From contig NZ_CP100604.1 in NCBI RefSeq assembly GCF_031202265.1, forward strand, positions 1,904,501-1,968,500: a stretch of 64,000 nt of DNA. The letters run 5' to 3'. The DNA is from Bradyrhizobium sp. Ash2021 (lineage in GTDB: Bacteria > Pseudomonadota > Alphaproteobacteria > Rhizobiales > Xanthobacteraceae). The position numbers were made by a program, and so were the translations under genes. The notes beneath the pieces are model-generated. The model was not told the origin of the DNA, made no database searches, and saw nothing but the letters and a program-made list of their open reading frames with translations. This document shows, piece by piece, positions 52,984 through 62,280 of the stretch (within the stretch, counting starts at the first letter, position 1; every line of letters starts with the position of its first letter).

Positions 52984-54108
52984 ATGAATTTTCCGTCGTT
53001 GTTTTCACCGCTCAAGATCGGCCCGTACCAGCTCAAGCATCGTCTCGTGATGGCGCCGCTGACGCGGATGCGGGCGGCGAAGCCGTCTCTGGCGCCGCGG
53101 CCCCTGAACGTCGAATATTACGCCCAGCGCGCGACGCCGGGCGGGCTGATCATTGCCGAAGCATCGCCGGTGATGGTCACCGGTTTCGGCAGCCCCGGCG
53201 TCCCCGGCATCTACACCGAGCAGCAGATCGCGGGATGGCGGGAAGTCGTCGATGCCGTCCACGCCAGGGGCGGCGTGATCTTGCTCCAGCTCTGGCATGT
53301 CGGGCGGGTGTCGCATTCCTCGTTCCAGCCCGGCGGCGTGCTACCGGTCGCACCGTCAGCTGTAGCGATTCCTGATTTGAAGACCGGCACGGCCGACGGC
53401 AAGGCGGTGCCTTACGAGACGCCGCGCGCGCTTGAGACCAGCGAGATCCCCGGCGTGATCGACGCCTACCGGCAAGCCGCGAAGAACGCGTTGAAGGCCG
53501 GGTTCGACGGCGTCGAGGTTCACGGCGCCAACGGCTATCTGATCGAGCAGTTTTTACAATCGCATACCAATTTGCGCACCGACCAGTACGGCGGATCGAT
53601 CGAGAACCGCGCGCGCTTCTTGATGGAAGTGACAAAAGCCGTGGTCGAGGTCTGGGGCGCCGACCGCGTCGGCGTGCGGCTGTCGCCCTACGGCGTGGCC
53701 AACGGCAGCGGCGAACGCGACCCGATGCCGCTCTACACCCATGCCGTCCAATCGCTCAATCCGCTCGGGCTGGCCTACCTGCATTTCATCGAGCCGCGTT
53801 CCAGCGGCGCCGGCCGTGCCGAGGTCAACCATCAGAACGTGCCGTCGGCGATGGTGCTGTTCCGGCCAATCTGGAAGGGCGTGCTGATCACCGCCGGCGG
53901 CTTTACCGGAGAAACGGCTGAAGCCGCGATCGCCGCAGGCCATGCCGACGCGATCGCGTTCGGCCGCATCTTCATTTCCAATCCGGATTTGCCGCGGCGC
54001 CTGCAGCGCGGCTATCCGCTGACGCCCTACAACCGCGCGACGTTCTATGGCGGGGAGGAGGCCGGCTACACCGACTATCCCGCGCATGATGAATTGGAGC
54101 AGGCCTGA
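52984..54108 (+). CDS. old yellow enzyme family FMN oxidoreductase
   Basis: 374 residues. LFSPLKIGPYQLKHRLVMAP is the usual OYE start, MAPLTRMRA carries the flavin-contacting Thr, HGANGYLIEQFLQSHTNLRT the His-x-x-Asn substrate pair, and DQYGGSIENRARF the Tyr region. TAGGFTGETAEAAIAAGHAD and IAFGRIFISNPDLPRRL bind FMN phosphate. It reduces the C=C bond of enones, or nitro-esters, with NADPH. No signal peptide. Divergent from an SDR gene with a 168-bp spacer. Confidence 0.93.
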   Translation: MNFPSLFSPLKIGPYQLKHRLVMAPLTRMRAAKPSLAPRPLNVEYYAQRATPGGLIIAEASPVMVTGFGSPGVPGIYTEQQIAGWREVVDAVHARGGVILLQLWHVGRVSHSSFQPGGVLPVAPSAVAIPDLKTGTADGKAVPYETPRALETSEIPGVIDAYRQAAKNALKAGFDGVEVHGANGYLIEQFLQSHTNLRTDQYGGSIENRARFLMEVTKAVVEVWGADRVGVRLSPYGVANGSGERDPMPLYTHAVQSLNPLGLAYLHFIEPRSSGAGRAEVNHQNVPSAMVLFRPIWKGVLITAGGFTGETAEAAIAAGHADAIAFGRIFISNPDLPRRLQRGYPLTPYNRATFYGGEEAGYTDYPAHDELEQA

Positions 54109-54115
54109 AGCCCCA

Positions 54116-54235
54116 CCGTCATTGCGAGCCAACGGGTCGCGCGAATGCGCGCCCGATGACAGGCTCCGCGAAGCAATCCATCTATCAGCGAAGAAAGAAT
54201 GGATTGCTTCGTCGCTATCGCTCCTCGCAATGACG
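54116..54235. repeat. dispersed CCGTCATTGCGAG palindrome
   Basis: CCGTCATTGCGAGCCAACGG at 54116 and CTCCTCGCAATGACGG at its end are inverted copies; an inner pair GCAATCCAT / ATGGATTGC completes the long hairpin. A common repeat in this group of bacteria. It is directly downstream of the old yellow enzyme gene. Confidence 0.8.
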
Positions 54236-54254
54236 GCTGAGACAGAAAGCGCAA

Positions 54255-54728
54255 ATGGCAAAAGCAGCGGGGATTGCGTCAGGCCAATGCCTGTGCGGCA
54301 AAGTTGGCTTCGAGATCGACGTCCCCGCGCGCTGGGCCTGGCACGATCATTCGGCCTCGAGCCGCCGCGCGCACGGCGCTGCCTATGCGACCTATGTCGG
54401 AAGTTGGCGCAAGCGATTTCGGATCACCAGGGGCAAAGCCGAAATCACGCGCTACGAGGACAAGGCGACAAAGACCGTGCGTAGTTTCTGCACGCATTGC
54501 GGCACCCCCTTGTTTTACGAACGCGCGCGCTCGCCGCATATGGTGAACATTCCGCGCGCGCTGTTTTCGGGCCGCACCGGCCGGCAGCCGCTCTATCACA
54601 TCGCGATCGAGGAGCTGCAGGAATGGGCCTATACCGGCGAGCCGCTGGTGCCGCTGAAAGGTTTTCCGGGCGTAGTCTGGCAACGCTCGAAAAAGAAGAA
54701 GCGCGTCAATCAAGAGGGGATGTTCTAG
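54255..54728 (+). CDS. GFA family protein (glutathione-dependent formaldehyde-activating-like)
   Basis: 157 residues of the Gfa/CENP-V fold with zinc sites: GQCLCGKVGFEI near residues 10-21 (C-x-C), and FCTHCGTPLFYE near 75-86 (C-x-x-C). A third conserved Cys is replaced by Ser (HDHSASSRRAHG), so one zinc site may be incomplete. It is a general family; a specific substrate is not known. A basic tail KKKKR ends the protein. It may be co-transcribed with the ThDP enzyme 150 bases later. Confidence 0.85.
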   Translation: MAKAAGIASGQCLCGKVGFEIDVPARWAWHDHSASSRRAHGAAYATYVGSWRKRFRITRGKAEITRYEDKATKTVRSFCTHCGTPLFYERARSPHMVNIPRALFSGRTGRQPLYHIAIEELQEWAYTGEPLVPLKGFPGVVWQRSKKKKRVNQEGMF

Positions 54729-54879
54729 TGGCGCCAGCTGGTCCGCACGCGTCCGGGACACGATTGTCGGGGAATTCGGCAGCGCAGGGCAGCCATGACC
54801 GTCGTCCATTGCCTCGGCCGCGCAGGTTTGATCATGTGCCCTCATCCCGCAGGTCAACGGGCCGCGGGCAGGAGGGGAC

Positions 54880-56544
54880 ATGAAAAATCGCATCACCGGG
54901 CGTTCGGCATTCCTTGCTTTGCTGAAGGACGAAGGCATCACGCATTTGTTCGGCAATCCCGGCACCACCGAATTGCCGATCATGCACGCGCTGAAGGACC
55001 ATCCCGACCTCACCTATGTGATGGCGATGCAGGAAAGCCTGGTCGTGGCGATGGCCGACGGCTTTAGCCGCGCCTCGGGGAAGCTCGTCGCCTGCAACGT
55101 CCACGTCGCGCCCGGCCTTGGCAATGCGATGGGCTCGCTGTTCAATGCGAAGTTTACGGGCACGCCGATGATCCTGACCGCCGGCCAGCAGGAGCAGGGC
55201 CACGGGCTGATGGAGCCGGTGCTGTATGGGCCGCTGCTGCAGATGGCCGAGCCGCTGGTGAAATGGGCGGTCGAGGTGACGCGGCTGGAGGATTTGCCGC
55301 GGATCGTGCGCCGCGCCGCCAAAATAGCAACCACGCCACCGACCGGGCCGGTGTTCATCTCGCTGCCGGGCGACATTTTGAACGCGGAAGCCGGCATCGA
55401 ACTCGGCCGCTCCACCCGGGTCGATACCCGCGTAAAACCTTCGGATGAATCGCTGCAGGCGCTGGCCGCGCGCATCCTCAAAGCCGCGCGGCCGGTGATC
55501 ATTGTCGGCGACGAGATCGTCAAGAGCGACGCGCTGCAGGAGGCCGCCCAGCTTGCGGAGACACTGGGCTGCCCGGCCTATCAATCCTCCACGCCTTACG
55601 GCGCACACTTCCTGTCCGAGAGTCCCTGCTTCATGGGCGCGCTGGCGCGGGTCCAGAAGATCGCCCGCGATGCGCTGCAGCCGTACGATCTCATCATCGC
55701 GCTCGGCGGCGATCCGTTGCGGATGTCGGTTTACAGCGAGATCGATCCGTTGCCGGACGGGCTGGGTATCGTGCAAATCGGCCTCGACGACTGGGATATC
55801 GCCAAGAATTACGGCGTCGAGATCGCGCTGAAGGCCGACGTAAAGGAGACCCTGCGCGCGCTGGTTCCGACCTTGAAAGCGGCCGGCGGCGGCGCGCTCG
55901 AGACGCGCGCCAAGCAGGGATTGGCCGCGCTGGCGTCGAAGAACTGGACCGCGAAGCGCAGGATGCTGGTCGACCAGATCGCGAAGGCCAGCGATAGATC
56001 GCCGATCGATGCGGACTGGCTGTCGTTGCAGGTGGTCGAGGCGATGCCTGATAACGCCATCCTCGTCGATGAAGGCCTGACGTCGTCACGCCAGATGCTG
56101 GCGCTGCGGCCGCATCGCGACCGCTACGGCTATCACGCGCTGGCCTCCGGCGGCATCGGCTGGGGATTGCCGGCCTCGGTCGGCGTCAGCCTCGCCAATC
56201 CCGACCGGCCGGTGGTGTGCTATTCCGGCGACGGCAGTTCGATGTATTCGATCCAGTCGCTGTGGACCGCGGCCAACCACAAGCTGCCGCTGACCTTCAT
56301 CATCGTCAACAATGGCGGCTATCGCATCATCAAGCAGCGGCTGCTCGCGTTCCACGGCGACGACCATTACGTCGGCATGGATTTCATCGATCCGCCGGTG
56401 GATTTTACTGGGATCGCAAAATCGCTCGGGCTGGAGGCGACCAAGGTCACCGATCCCGGACAACTGAAGTCCGTGCTGAAGTCGGCGTTCAGCCGCCCGG
56501 GCGCGAAGCTGATCGAGGTGGTGGTCAATAACGCGGTCAATTGA
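54880..56544 (+). CDS. thiamine diphosphate-dependent enzyme (benzoylformate decarboxylase-like)
   Basis: 554 residues, three domains. Pyrimidine-binding N-domain: HLFGNPGTTELPIMHALKDH with the catalytic Glu in MAMQESLVVAMADGFSR (about residue 52). Middle domain: ARPVIIVGDEIVKSDALQEA. Pyrophosphate-binding C-domain: GDGSSMYSIQSLWTAANHKL and IIVNNGGYRII (GDG ... NN, about 450-480). The GNPGTTE start is typical of benzoylformate and related 2-keto acid decarboxylases. It would decarboxylate a 2-keto acid to the aldehyde. GGAGGGG precedes the ATG. Confidence 0.9.
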   Translation: MKNRITGRSAFLALLKDEGITHLFGNPGTTELPIMHALKDHPDLTYVMAMQESLVVAMADGFSRASGKLVACNVHVAPGLGNAMGSLFNAKFTGTPMILTAGQQEQGHGLMEPVLYGPLLQMAEPLVKWAVEVTRLEDLPRIVRRAAKIATTPPTGPVFISLPGDILNAEAGIELGRSTRVDTRVKPSDESLQALAARILKAARPVIIVGDEIVKSDALQEAAQLAETLGCPAYQSSTPYGAHFLSESPCFMGALARVQKIARDALQPYDLIIALGGDPLRMSVYSEIDPLPDGLGIVQIGLDDWDIAKNYGVEIALKADVKETLRALVPTLKAAGGGALETRAKQGLAALASKNWTAKRRMLVDQIAKASDRSPIDADWLSLQVVEAMPDNAILVDEGLTSSRQMLALRPHRDRYGYHALASGGIGWGLPASVGVSLANPDRPVVCYSGDGSSMYSIQSLWTAANHKLPLTFIIVNNGGYRIIKQRLLAFHGDDHYVGMDFIDPPVDFTGIAKSLGLEATKVTDPGQLKSVLKSAFSRPGAKLIEVVVNNAVN

Positions 56545-56549
56545 TCCCA

Positions 56550-56631
56550 GTCATTCCGGGGCGATGCGAAGCATCGAACCCGGAATCTCGAGATTCCGGG
56601 TCTGGTCCTTCGGACCATCCCGGAATGACGG
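56550..56631. repeat. dispersed CGTCATTCC palindrome
   Basis: GTCATTCCGGGGCGATGCGA opens and CCATCCCGGAATGACGG closes a palindrome with inner arms GAATCTCGAGATTC. Same type as the repeat at 51863-51961. It lies between two convergent genes (ThDP enzyme and LLM oxidoreductase) and probably ends both transcripts. Confidence 0.8.
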
Positions 56632-56638
56632 AGACACT

Positions 56639-58027
56639 CTACTCGGCCGCCTTCGCGGCCACATGCGGCCGATACTGGCTTGCCGGATGCTCCGCCGTCA
56701 GCCGAGCGCGCCCGGCGCCGAACAGTTTTTCGCGCAGCGTGCCGCTGGTGTAGGCATCCTTGTAGCGCCCGCGCCGCGTCAGTTCCGGCACCAGCATGTC
56801 GGCGATATCTTCGAAATCGCCGGGCGAGGTCGCAAACGCGACGTTGAGGCCGTCGACGTCGGTCGCTTCGAACCAGGTCTCGATGTCGTCGGCGACCTTT
56901 TCCGGCGTGCCGACCACGACCGGTCCGGCGCCGCCGATGCCGACATGTTCGACAACCTCGCGCACGGTCCAGACCCGGTCCGGATCGGCGCGGGTGACGT
57001 TGTCCAGCGCAGTGCGGCCGGCGTCGTTCTGGACGTGGCGGACCTGCTGGTCGAGGTCGTAGCTCGAGAAGTCGACGCCGGTCCAGCCCGACATCAGCGC
57101 CAGCGCGCCCTCGGGATTGATGTGGCTCCGATAGTCGGCGTATTTCGCCTTTGCCTCGGCTTCGGTGCGGCCAAGGATGATCGTCATCATGCTGAACATC
57201 AAAATCTCGGCGGGGTTACGGCCAACCTTCGCGGCGAGTTCGCGGATGCCGGAAACGCGCGGCGCAATGATTTTTGCCGACGGCCCCGACATGAAAACGC
57301 ATTCGGCGTGCTGGGCCGCGAACTGCCGGCCGCGCGGCGAGGTGCCGGCCTGATACAGCACCGGCGTCCGCTGCGGCGACGGCTCGCTCAGATGGATGGC
57401 ATTGAGCCGATAGTTGTTCCCTTCGTGCTCGATGCGGTGCACCTTGGCTGGATCGGCAAAAATGCCGCGCGCGCGATCGCGCAGCACCGCGCCATCCTCC
57501 CAGCTGCCTTCCCAGAGCTTGTAGACCAGCTCCATATATTCGTCGGCGATCTCGTAGCGGTCGTCATGCGCGGTCTGCTTGTCCTTGCCGGCGCCGCGCG
57601 CGGCGCTGTCGAGATAGCCGGTCACCACGTTCCAGCCGATCCGGCCCTCGGTCAGATGATCCAGCGTCGACATCCGCCGCGCGAACGGATAGGGCGGTTC
57701 GAACGACAGATTGCTGGTGACGCCGAAGCCGAGATTTTGCGTCACCGCCGCCATCGCCGGGATCAGCATCAGAGGCTCGTTCGCCGGCGTCTGCGTGGCG
57801 TTGCGCAGCGCGGCATCCGGGCTACCGCCGAATACGTCATAGACGCCGAGCACATCGGCGAGAAACAGGCCGTCGAACCGGCCGCGCTCCAGCGTTTTGG
57901 CCAGATCGAGCCAATAGGGCAGCCGGTTGTAGTCGATGGTGCGGTCGCGCGGATGGGTCCAGAGCCCGGGCGACTGATGCGCCACGCAGTTCATGGCAAA
58001 GGCGTTGAGCCGGATTTGTTTTTTCAT
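56639..58027 (-). CDS. LLM class flavin-dependent monooxygenase (NtaA/SnaA/DszA type)
   Basis: 462 residues (ATG 58027; a start five codons upstream is possible). KKQIRLNAFAMNCVAHQSPG opens the NtaA-like family, RFDGLFLADVLGVYDVFGGS follows, then TSNLSFEPPYPFARRMSTLD and LTEGRIGWNVVTGYLDSAAR. FMNH2-dependent; such enzymes oxidise nitrilotriacetate, sulfones or long alkanes using a separate flavin reductase. No reductase gene is adjacent. The gene is divergent from an M20 hydrolase, 138 bp apart. Confidence 0.92.
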   Translation of the reverse strand: MKKQIRLNAFAMNCVAHQSPGLWTHPRDRTIDYNRLPYWLDLAKTLERGRFDGLFLADVLGVYDVFGGSPDAALRNATQTPANEPLMLIPAMAAVTQNLGFGVTSNLSFEPPYPFARRMSTLDHLTEGRIGWNVVTGYLDSAARGAGKDKQTAHDDRYEIADEYMELVYKLWEGSWEDGAVLRDRARGIFADPAKVHRIEHEGNNYRLNAIHLSEPSPQRTPVLYQAGTSPRGRQFAAQHAECVFMSGPSAKIIAPRVSGIRELAAKVGRNPAEILMFSMMTIILGRTEAEAKAKYADYRSHINPEGALALMSGWTGVDFSSYDLDQQVRHVQNDAGRTALDNVTRADPDRVWTVREVVEHVGIGGAGPVVVGTPEKVADDIETWFEATDVDGLNVAFATSPGDFEDIADMLVPELTRRGRYKDAYTSGTLREKLFGAGRARLTAEHPASQYRPHVAAKAAE

Positions 58028-58165
58028 AAGTGGCGTTTCCAACGGCGAATTGTTGCATTCCCGTGCATTTTGGCAAGACCCATTTGCTGAAGCAGCACTT
58101 CCGGTGGTCTTGATATCTCGATAATAGGGACTGAACCAGATTCATATAGAGTGCGAGGGAATACC

Positions 58166-59551
58166 ATGGCGACCAGAGACGACGCGATCGCAAGTGCACG
58201 TCAGCATCTTCACTCCGGAGAGTTTCTTGCCGAGCTCAACCGCAGGGTCGGGTTTCAGACACAGAGCCAGCAACCTTTGCCGGGCGATCCCTTGCGCGCC
58301 TATCTCGTGGAAGGACTGCAGCCTGCATTTGAAGAGCTCGGGTTTTCGACCCGGGTGATCGAGTCGCCGATCGGCAAGGGCCCGTATCTGCTGGCAGACT
58401 ATCGCGAGGATCCTTCGTTGTTGACGGTCCTCTCCTATGGCCATGGCGATGTCGTCGGCGGCATGGTCGGCGAATGGCGCGACAATCTTGATCCGTGGCA
58501 GACCACGACCAAAGGCGATCGCGTCTATGGCCGGGGCACCGCCGACAACAAGGGTCAGCACAGCATCAACATGGCGGCGCTGCGCGCCGTCCGCGAGGCC
58601 CGCGGCGGCAAGCTCGGCTTCAATGCCAAGTTCATCATCGAGACCAGCGAGGAGATCGGCTCGCCGGATCTGGCGCAGGTCTGTCAGTCACTGCATCATG
58701 AGTTGGCGGCCGATCTGTTGCTCGCTTCCGACGGTCCGCGGCTTACGGCGGATCGTCCCACCGTCTTCCTCGGCTGCCGTGGCGGCGTGCGAATCCATCT
58801 CGACGTGAACCTGCGCGAAGGCGGCAATCATTCCGGCAATTGGGGTGGCCTGCTCGCCAATCCCGCGACCATCCTGGCAAACGCCATCGCCTCGCTGGTC
58901 GATCACAGGGGGCGGATGAAGCTCGATGTGATGAAGCCGCCGCGCATCTCGAACCAGATCCGTGCAGCACTTGCCGATGTGGAGGTCGAGCCCACGGCGG
59001 ATGAGCCGCAGGTTTCCGAGAACTGGGGCGAGGATGGCCTGTCCGCCGCCGAACGCGTCTATGCCTGGAACACGCTGGAAGTGCTGGCGATGTCATCGGG
59101 CAATATCGAGCAGCCGGCGAACGCGATCCCGGGGGTGGCGCGCGCCGTCCTGCAGCTTCGCTTCGTGGTCGGCACCGAATATGAAAAGGTGGTCGACGCG
59201 GTTCGGGCACATCTGCACGCAGGCGGCTTTCCGATGGTGGAAGTCAGCGGGCAGCAGCGGTTTGGCGCGTCGCGCACCGATTTCGACAGCCCCTGGGTCA
59301 CCTGGGCGGCGAACTCGATCCGGCAGACCACGGGAAAGGCGCCGGCGATCCTGCCGAATATCGGCGGCTCGCTGCCCAACGGCGTCTTTGCCGAAGGGCT
59401 CGGCCTGCCGACGATCTGGATTCCGCACTCCTATCCCGGCTGCTCGCAACACGCGCCGGACGAACACATTCTGCTGCCCGTCACCGAGGAAGCGCTGGCC
59501 ATCATGGCCGGTCTGTTCTGGGATTTGGGTGAGAAGCCGCCCAAGTCTTAG
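58166..59551 (+). CDS. M20 family metallopeptidase
   Basis: 461 residues, ATG 58166 after GCGAGGGA. Metal ligands: SYGHGDVVGG (His then Asp), VYGRGTADNKGQHSINM (bridging Asp), IIETSEEIGSPDLAQ (catalytic Glu pair), LLASDGPR (Asp), and the final His in IPHSYPGCSQHAPDE. A dimerisation lid domain lies at about 205-330. These enzymes remove acyl groups or cleave dipeptides; close relatives act on amino-acid conjugates. The last codons KPPKS fall in a 12-bp tandem repeat. An MHS-type transporter follows, which could import its substrate. Confidence 0.9.
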   Translation: MATRDDAIASARQHLHSGEFLAELNRRVGFQTQSQQPLPGDPLRAYLVEGLQPAFEELGFSTRVIESPIGKGPYLLADYREDPSLLTVLSYGHGDVVGGMVGEWRDNLDPWQTTTKGDRVYGRGTADNKGQHSINMAALRAVREARGGKLGFNAKFIIETSEEIGSPDLAQVCQSLHHELAADLLLASDGPRLTADRPTVFLGCRGGVRIHLDVNLREGGNHSGNWGGLLANPATILANAIASLVDHRGRMKLDVMKPPRISNQIRAALADVEVEPTADEPQVSENWGEDGLSAAERVYAWNTLEVLAMSSGNIEQPANAIPGVARAVLQLRFVVGTEYEKVVDAVRAHLHAGGFPMVEVSGQQRFGASRTDFDSPWVTWAANSIRQTTGKAPAILPNIGGSLPNGVFAEGLGLPTIWIPHSYPGCSQHAPDEHILLPVTEEALAIMAGLFWDLGEKPPKS

Positions 59552-59610
59552 CCCAAGTCTTAGCCCAAGTCTTAGCCCAAGTCTTGGCCCAAGTCTTGGC
59601 CCAAGTCCTG
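59539..59610 (+). repeat. six tandem copies of a 12-bp unit
   Basis: GCCCAAGTCTTA is repeated three times exactly (59539-59574), followed by two GCCCAAGTCTTG and one GCCCAAGTCCTG (to 59610). The stop codon of the M20 gene (TAG, 59549-59551) spans the first two units, and the first three units each give an in-frame TAG. Copy number probably varies by slippage. Confidence 0.95.
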
Positions 59611-59655
59611 GAGGACATGAGCGAAACAGACCAGCATCACTGAAAGGGATTGTAG

Positions 59656-60954
59656 ATGGCGTTTTCCGCGGTCGAAGGGCGTGAAGTATCGTCGGTGCCG
59701 AAACAACAGGACGTTACAAAACTCATCGTCGCCACCTCGATCGGCAACGCGCTGGAATGGTACGACATCGCCGTTTACGGCTATTTTGCCATTTATGTGT
59801 CGAAAGCCTTCTTCCCGAATGACGATCCGACGACGTCGCTGCTGCTGACCTTCGGCACGTTCGGACTGTCGTACCTGGCGCGTCCGATCGGTGGGGTCAT
59901 GCTTGGCGCCTATGCCGATCGTTACGGCCGCAAGGCGTCGCTGATGGTCTCGATCGTCATGATGACGTTCGGTACGCTGTCGCTGGCGTTGATGCCGACC
60001 TACGCGACCATCGGCCTTCTTGCACCGATCGCGGTCATCCTCGCGCGTCTGGTGCAGGGCTTTTCCGCCGGCGGCGAGTTCGGAAGCTCGACCGCGTTTC
60101 TGGTGGAGCATATGCCGCACCGGCGTGGCTTCGTCGCAAGCTGGCAATTCGCGAGCCAGGGGCTGAGCGGATTGCTGGCGTCGGGATTCGGCGCCTGGCT
60201 CACCTCGGCGATGAGCCCCGCCGACCTGCAATCCTGGGGCTGGCGCATTCCCTTCCTGTTCGGTGTGCTGATTGGGCCGATCGGCATCTACATCCGAAAC
60301 AATATCGATGACGCGACCGCGCCGCCGGCTGCCAAACACGAATCCGTGGTGGCTAAGGTGTTCGCAGAGCAAAAGCTTCGTGTGCTGCTCGGAATCGGCG
60401 CGATCGCGGTGACGACGTCGGTCAACTATTTGATCGTCTACATGCCGACCTATGTGGTCAAAACGCTGAAGCTGCCGCCGTCGGTCGGGTTTCTGGCGGC
60501 GCTGGCCGCCGGCGTTGCCGTCACCTTGTTGCCGCCGATCGCAGGAATGATCTCGGACCGCATCGGACGCACCACTCACATGATCGCGCTCTGTCTGCTG
60601 TTGCTGGTTTCAGTCTTTCCGGCCTTTCTGATATTGACGAGAACGCCGACACCGATGGTGATCCTTCTGGTCGTGCTTTGCCTCGGCGCCATGAAGGCCA
60701 TTTACTTCGGGCCTCTCGCGGCGCTGATGTCCGAACTGTTTCCGCCGGCAACGCGCGCCACCGGCCTGGGCTTGAGTTACAACATCGGTGTCACGATATT
60801 CGGCGGCATGGCGCCGGCGACCATGACCTGGATGGGAAGCTTTGCCTTGTTCGGCGACCTCGCGCCCGGATATTACCTCACGTTCTGCGCCGTCGTGAGC
60901 CTCTGTGCGCTGGTCACGATCCGGCGAACGTCCGCGGATGATGGTTTCGCCTAG
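59656..60954 (+). CDS. MHS family MFS transporter (metabolite:H+ symporter)
   Basis: 432 residues with about 12 membrane spans. SIGNALEWYDIAVYGYFAIY in TM1 and YADRYGRKASLMVSIVMMTF in loop 2-3 are hallmarks of the metabolite:H+ symporter family (shikimate, alpha-ketoglutarate, citrate and proline/betaine transporters). FSAGGEFGSSTAFLVEHMP marks TM4-5. It is an inner-membrane proton symporter for a small organic acid or betaine. It lies 46 bases after the tandem repeat, on the same strand as the M20 gene. Confidence 0.92.
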   Translation: MAFSAVEGREVSSVPKQQDVTKLIVATSIGNALEWYDIAVYGYFAIYVSKAFFPNDDPTTSLLLTFGTFGLSYLARPIGGVMLGAYADRYGRKASLMVSIVMMTFGTLSLALMPTYATIGLLAPIAVILARLVQGFSAGGEFGSSTAFLVEHMPHRRGFVASWQFASQGLSGLLASGFGAWLTSAMSPADLQSWGWRIPFLFGVLIGPIGIYIRNNIDDATAPPAAKHESVVAKVFAEQKLRVLLGIGAIAVTTSVNYLIVYMPTYVVKTLKLPPSVGFLAALAAGVAVTLLPPIAGMISDRIGRTTHMIALCLLLLVSVFPAFLILTRTPTPMVILLVVLCLGAMKAIYFGPLAALMSELFPPATRATGLGLSYNIGVTIFGGMAPATMTWMGSFALFGDLAPGYYLTFCAVVSLCALVTIRRTSADDGFA

Positions 60955-61017
60955 CGGAATATTATTGCAGAAGTGAACAGGGGGCGCCGCAATATCGGTA
61001 AATATTTCGGTTTGGAG

Positions 61018-61032
61018 TTTCGTTGGACGAAA
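61018..61032. promoter_or_regulatory. possible regulator site upstream of the LLM/IclR pair
   Basis: TTTCG-TTGGA-CGAAA is a 5-bp inverted repeat with a 5-base spacer, 62 bases before the ATG at 61095. IclR proteins often bind short dyads like this near their promoter. The arms are short, so chance is possible. Confidence 0.3.
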
Positions 61033-61094
61033 TAAAGCTCTGTCGCGCGCGCGCCGCTCTCTCTAGGATCAGGGGAGTAGTGGAGAGGCGATCG

Positions 61095-61340
61095 ATGCAG
61101 GACGTTCGGTTCGGATTTCAGGCGGCCGCGGCCGACGTGGCCGGCGTGCCCGACCAGCAACTCTATCCCGACCTGATGGCGGATTGCGCGCTGGGCCATC
61201 GGCTCGGCTACGACGCCGCCTGGCTGCTGGAACATCATTTCATCGACTACTACCCGACGCCAAGTCCGCTGATGACGCGGTTTGCGGAAGAAATCTGCCC
61301 GCGCTTTTCCAGCGCGATGCGCAAGGGCAGGGCGGCATGA
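61095..61340 (+). pseudogene. luciferase-like monooxygenase with an internal deletion
   Basis: 81 codons. The N-terminal 58 residues (FGFQAAAADVAGVPDQQLYP, GYDAAWLLEHHFIDYYPTPS) are the start of a bacterial luciferase-like flavin monooxygenase of about 350 residues. The next stretch, LMTRFAEEICPRFSSAMRKG, looks like the C-terminal end of the same family (LFAxEVxPRF). The roughly 270 residues in between are missing, in frame. The stop overlaps the ATG of the IclR gene (ATGA), so the old operon coupling was kept. No active enzyme can be made. Confidence 0.8.
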
Positions 61341-62194
61341 ACGCGTCCACCGTGCAGACGCCAGCGAGAGCGGGCAAGAAGAAGCCGCAACTCGTGCCGG
61401 GCCAGCCCGACAAGTTCAACGCGATCCAGAAAGTGTGCGCGATCCTGCGGGTGCTGGCGCAACGTTCGCCGCTGCGCCTGACCGAGATCGCCGACGCCAC
61501 ATCGCTCAACAAGGCGACGACATTGCGTATCCTTGCCTCCCTGATCGAGGAAGGTTTTGTGAGCCGCGTCGCCGGCGCCAAGACCTATGAACTCGGGCAG
61601 GAGGCGCGAGTGATGGCGGTCGGCGCGCGGCGTTCGGTCGATATCGCCGAGCTGGCGCAGCCGAGCCTGCTGCGGCTTTCCGAGAAATCCGCCGACACCG
61701 CGCTGTTGTCGGTGCGCAGCGGTGTCGAGGCGCTGTATCTGGCGCGTTCGGTCGGCAGCCATCCGCTGCAGCCGAATTACCTGCAGATCGGCAGCCGCAG
61801 GCCGCTCGGTGTCGGCGCCGGCAGCCTCGCCTTGATGGTATGGTTGCCAGATGCCGAGATCGAGGCGATCATCGAAGTGATCGTACCGCGGCTGGCGAAA
61901 TCGCCGCGTATCACCCCGAAATATTTGCGCGAGCGGATCGTGGCGGCGCGCAAGCATGGCCACACCGTGCTGATCGATGCCGCCTATCCCGGCATGGGTG
62001 GGGTCGGCGTACCGATCCGCGACGATACCGGCGAGGTGGTGGCGGCGCTGAGCATCGGCGCTTCCAGCGACCGCATCCGGCGGCGCGAGGTGGAACTGGC
62101 CGAGATGTTGAAAAAGGAGGCGCAAGTGCTGGCGCGGGCGATGGCGCAGCCCGCCAAGGCGAATTCGGCTAAGGCAATTATCAAGGTAAGCTAA
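61337..62194 (+). CDS. IclR family transcriptional regulator
   Basis: 285 residues. The winged helix is KVCAILRVLAQRSPLRLTEI, ADATSLNKATTLRILASLIE and GFVSRVAGAKTYELG (about 33-98). The ligand domain starts with ELAQPSLLRLSEKSADTALL and contains GAGSLALMVWLP and IDAAYPGMGGVGVPIRDDTG. It starts at the ATG overlapping the stop of the deleted LLM gene. It probably controls the following hydrolase and transporter genes, or the MHS transporter upstream. Confidence 0.92.
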   Translation: MNASTVQTPARAGKKKPQLVPGQPDKFNAIQKVCAILRVLAQRSPLRLTEIADATSLNKATTLRILASLIEEGFVSRVAGAKTYELGQEARVMAVGARRSVDIAELAQPSLLRLSEKSADTALLSVRSGVEALYLARSVGSHPLQPNYLQIGSRRPLGVGAGSLALMVWLPDAEIEAIIEVIVPRLAKSPRITPKYLRERIVAARKHGHTVLIDAAYPGMGGVGVPIRDDTGEVVAALSIGASSDRIRRREVELAEMLKKEAQVLARAMAQPAKANSAKAIIKVS

Positions 62195-62280
62195 AGGCCA
62201 CAGCGTCTTGCGGGAGCCCGGGCTTTCAGGCCATCATGCGCCGCCAATGCCGGCATTGCAGGACCTCTGCCTCAAATCGC

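Noticed and set aside
59539..59610. Possible CRISPR array
   Set aside because: The 12-bp units follow one another without spacers and no cas gene is present; it is a simple tandem repeat.
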